From Phycocordibacter sp964398865 (GTDB lineage: Bacteria > Patescibacteriota > Minisyncoccia > Phycocordibacterales > Phycocordibacteraceae), in assembly GCA_964398865.1 (NCBI GenBank), contig CAYNOO010000005.1:1-62223 (forward strand): DNA of 62,223 nt, given 5' to 3'. Both the position numbers and the translations under genes were made by a program. Shown in pieces: positions 60,122 to 62,223 of this stretch (its first letter is position 1; each line of letters begins with the position of its first letter). The notes beneath the pieces are model-generated. The model ran no database searches and was not told where the DNA came from. It worked only from the letters and a program-made list of their open reading frames with translations.

Positions 60122-60265
60122 TTATCCCAGATGAAGTGCGGTCAAAATCATTCGTGCAATCACGAGAAAGAACGAAAGTATATAAATGATGAGTTGTACT
60201 AAGAGGTCAAATGCATGCACGAAGAGCGAGACGAGGGTCTGAAGAAACTGAATCAAGGCATCCAT
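60122..60265 (-). CDS. Hydrophobic small protein (47 aa)
   Basis: The frame starts MDALIQFLQTLVSLFVHAFD and continues with a second hydrophobic stretch, ending ARMILTALHLG. It could be two short helices or an amphipathic membrane peptide. Unknown. It lies 12 nt downstream of the DUF1003 gene. Confidence 0.5.
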   Translation of the reverse strand: MDALIQFLQTLVSLFVHAFDLLVQLIIYILSFFLVIARMILTALHLG

Positions 60266-60277
60266 GATGTAAGGGTA

Positions 60278-60673
60278 TTATTTCTTTTCTAATAACGCCA
60301 GTATCTTATCCAGTTTCTCCACTTCTATCCGACTCAAGTTCAACTGTAGCTTTTCGATCTCTTCTTTCGCTTTCTTGTTTGTCTCGTAGTCGGCTTCAGC
60401 ATGATGCCGATCGCGCTCTGATTGGCGATTTTGTGCCATCATGATTATTGGTGCTGCGTACGCGGCTTGAGTCGAGAAAAGCAGGTTTAGAAGGATAAAC
60501 GGATAGGGATCCCAGTGTTGCAGGATGCCGATGATGTTCAATCCCATCCATGCGAAAACAATTAAGGTCTGGATAATGATGAACTTCCAGGAACCCATTC
60601 CCGTCGCTACCGTGTCTGAGAGTTTCTCTCCCACTGTCAGGGCTGCTTTGTGTTTTTGGTGCCAGGTAGCCAT
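60278..60673 (-). CDS. DUF1003 membrane protein
   Basis: This 131-aa protein has two helices (WKFIIIQTLIVFAWMGLNIIG and YPFILLNLLFSTQAAYAAPIIMM) and the family motif AQNRQSERDRHHAEADYETNKKAKEE. DUF1003 proteins are widespread inner membrane proteins of unknown role. The C-terminal coiled coil is inside. Confidence 0.88.
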   Translation of the reverse strand: MATWHQKHKAALTVGEKLSDTVATGMGSWKFIIIQTLIVFAWMGLNIIGILQHWDPYPFILLNLLFSTQAAYAAPIIMMAQNRQSERDRHHAEADYETNKKAKEEIEKLQLNLSRIEVEKLDKILALLEKK

Positions 60674-60713
60674 GTGTCCCTTATTACGAAATAATCATAT
60701 CACGCGCGAATTT

Positions 60714-61424
60714 CTAAAGAGCGATGTCAGTAAAGAGAGTGAGGTTCGGTATATTTCGAAGCACTCGAGCCGGAGTTTCTGCATAGGTTCCATCTGGTGT
60801 GAGAACACGCTCTAGCGGTGATTTTTTTTCCGCTCCCGTCACGTATACGACCCCTCCATCAACGTGTGAGCGAAGAAAGGGAAGTGTTGCGGTGGCTCGC
60901 AAGGGGACAGGATTTTTGCCGCGCGCGTCATAGCCAACTACGAACCTCCTTTCATCCTCGAAGAGTATGTCGAAAAGTTCTTGATCTTCCGCGTACGGCA
61001 TGATTCCTGCGGTGTGCCCATCTGGACCCATGCCGAAAGTCGCAACCACACGACGCCTCGGGTTTTTTTCTAACCATTGTCTCCAGGCATTTTCCATTGC
61101 CATAGCAAGGGCTTCGACGCTTTCGAAAGAGATTCCGGTATTTATTCCGCCAGCGCCATTGGCAGTGGCGCTCTTATAAAAAGGCGTTTCTTTGAGTAGT
61201 AGAAAGTTATTTTCTTTCGGGTTTTTTGTGAACCGCTCATCCGATACGCCAATAGTTATATGTCTTGCATCGATAGAAATGTTCGTGTACTCAAGTACGC
61301 GGAACATCGAGCCTCCTGAGAGAAGTAGGAGGGTGGGTGTATCGCGATCTTCTAATAGGGTTAAGAGAGATTCTCCTGCTTGCTTTGTAAGGGCGTCAGA
61401 ATCAGAGTTTAAAACTATTTCCAT
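60714..61424 (-). CDS. pgl: 6-phosphogluconolactonase
   Basis: This 236-aa protein of the NagB/DevB family hydrolyses 6-phosphogluconolactone in the oxidative pentose phosphate pathway. LLLLSGGSMF at the sugar-phosphate site, VSDERF and FGMGPDGHTAGIMP are typical. Glucose-6-phosphate dehydrogenase is not in the window. Confidence 0.87.
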   Translation of the reverse strand: MEIVLNSDSDALTKQAGESLLTLLEDRDTPTLLLLSGGSMFRVLEYTNISIDARHITIGVSDERFTKNPKENNFLLLKETPFYKSATANGAGGINTGISFESVEALAMAMENAWRQWLEKNPRRRVVATFGMGPDGHTAGIMPYAEDQELFDILFEDERRFVVGYDARGKNPVPLRATATLPFLRSHVDGGVVYVTGAEKKSPLERVLTPDGTYAETPARVLRNIPNLTLFTDIAL

Positions 61425-61474
61425 GCTTTTAATCGTACCATCTTGTGCTTTGGCTCGCGTATACTGTTCAAATC

Positions 61475-62223
61475 ATGAAGCTCAACCGTGAACGTGTCGG
61501 AGAGTTATGCATCCTGGCTGAAGCAGCGATGTGGGCGCTTTTCCCTGTCATTACTATTCTCTCATTTTCTTCTTTGAGTCCGCTTGTTTCGTTAGGATGG
61601 AGCACCTTTTTTTCTGCATTCTTTTTTGCCTTTCTTCTGACGATCCGAAAGAAATGGCGAGAGGTTATTGATCCGAGAGTGACTTTTGACGTGCTTGCCG
61701 CAGCGATTTTGACTGGCGTCATCTACTATATATTTTTCTTCATAGGTCTCCAGCACACGAGCGCGGGGAACGCGAGCATACTCGCGTTGTCAGAAATATT
61801 TTTTAGTTACTGCTTGTTCCATCTTTTTCACAAAGAGCAGGCGCCAACTGCTCACCTCGTCGGAGCACTCCTCATGATTGTCGGCGCCGTTACCGTTCTT
61901 TATCCGAATATGAGCTCATTCAAGTTGGGGGACTTGTTTATTGTAGCCGCGTGCGTGGTGGCGCCGTTTGGAAATTTCTTTCAACAACGGGCTCGTAAGT
62001 CGGTCTCGAGCGAAAGCGTGCTCTTTGTGCGAACGGCAGTGGCTATTCCCGTTATCTTTTCTCTAGCATTCCTTACCGGAGCAAATCCTTTTCAGGTTGG
62101 ATGGAGTAGCTCTCTTATAGTGCTTCTCCTCGTGAACGGGATATTTCTCTTCGGCTTCACGAAAATTCTTTGGATAGAAGGCATACATCGTATCTCTGTC
62201 CCCAAAGCGAATGCTCTGGCGAG
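61475..62223 (+). CDS. EamA (DMT) family transporter, 3' truncated by the window end
   Basis: The visible 249 residues contain eight hydrophobic segments. LAEAAMWALFPVITILS and LQHTSAGNASILALSEIFF are typical of EamA halves. The frame is open to the end of the window. It would export or import metabolites. A TATACT ends 9 nt before the ATG. Confidence 0.83.
   Translation, partial: MKLNRERVGELCILAEAAMWALFPVITILSFSSLSPLVSLGWSTFFSAFFFAFLLTIRKKWREVIDPRVTFDVLAAAILTGVIYYIFFFIGLQHTSAGNASILALSEIFFSYCLFHLFHKEQAPTAHLVGALLMIVGAVTVLYPNMSSFKLGDLFIVAACVVAPFGNFFQQRARKSVSSESVLFVRTAVAIPVIFSLAFLTGANPFQVGWSSSLIVLLLVNGIFLFGFTKILWIEGIHRISVPKANALA

Overview
The window looks like chromosome of an ultra-small bacterium of the Candidate Phyla Radiation (Patescibacteria), most likely a Parcubacteria/Paceibacteria lineage. 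The indications are tightly packed short genes, many small membrane proteins, an unusual surface protein set, an intron-bearing tRNA flanked by large serine recombinases, and isolated metabolic steps rather than full pathways. The genetic code is standard (TGA is used as stop). The assignment rests on recognised protein families and general organisation, not on a marker phylogeny.

Layout. 1-4.1 kb: the 3' part of a giant surface protein (RTX-like, then cadherin/Ig-like repeats, then a peptidoglycan-binding domain) and a CAP-domain membrane protein. 4.1-13.2 kb, mostly minus strand: exonuclease, hisS, membrane proteins, prmC, an RRM RNA-binding protein, DedA, GtrA, a cupredoxin-like protein, a two-component system and an ABC-2 exporter. 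13.3-24.8 kb: RlmI-like methyltransferase, purF, a GT4 glycosyltransferase, lexA with its own SOS box, radC, a TetA-like MFS pump, and a small carbon operon (class II fructose bisphosphatase, class I aldolase, Nudix). 25.0-41.95 kb: a genomic island at tRNA-Asn(GUU). 42-62.2 kb: SPFH protein, MFS exporter, L,D-transpeptidase, PIG-L deacetylase, a frameshifted trehalose-6-phosphate synthase, a pair of secreted surface proteins, a second two-component pair, a PQQ-type sugar dehydrogenase, 6-phosphogluconolactonase and a partial EamA transporter.

The island is the most unusual part. The tRNA-Asn gene is split in its anticodon loop by a ~192-nt group I intron. A serine recombinase gene ends inside the 3' end of this tRNA, so the att core supplies its stop codon. 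The same 12-bp core (TACCCGCGGAGC) recurs at 41.5 and 41.94 kb, each time preceded by the same left arm. This defines a 16-kb element and a 428-bp satellite cassette; a degenerate third copy lies at 43.15 kb. Inside are two parallel recombinase modules (recombinase, wHTH protein and a related ~50-aa protein, all minus strand), each followed by plus-strand defence cargo. The first cargo is a retron-like unit: structured msr/msd RNA with a1/a2 repeats, a reverse transcriptase fused to a trypsin-like protease, and a coupled gene. The second is a large AT-rich nuclease-STAND NTPase protein resembling Avs antiviral sensors, with a coupled 506-aa partner. An XRE repressor and a repeated CCAACTATNGTT motif probably control the first module.

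Regulation. Many genes have a TATAAT/TATACT -10 box only 6-9 nt before ATG, which predicts widespread leaderless mRNAs. Both OmpR-family regulators have CTTCATG direct repeats upstream.
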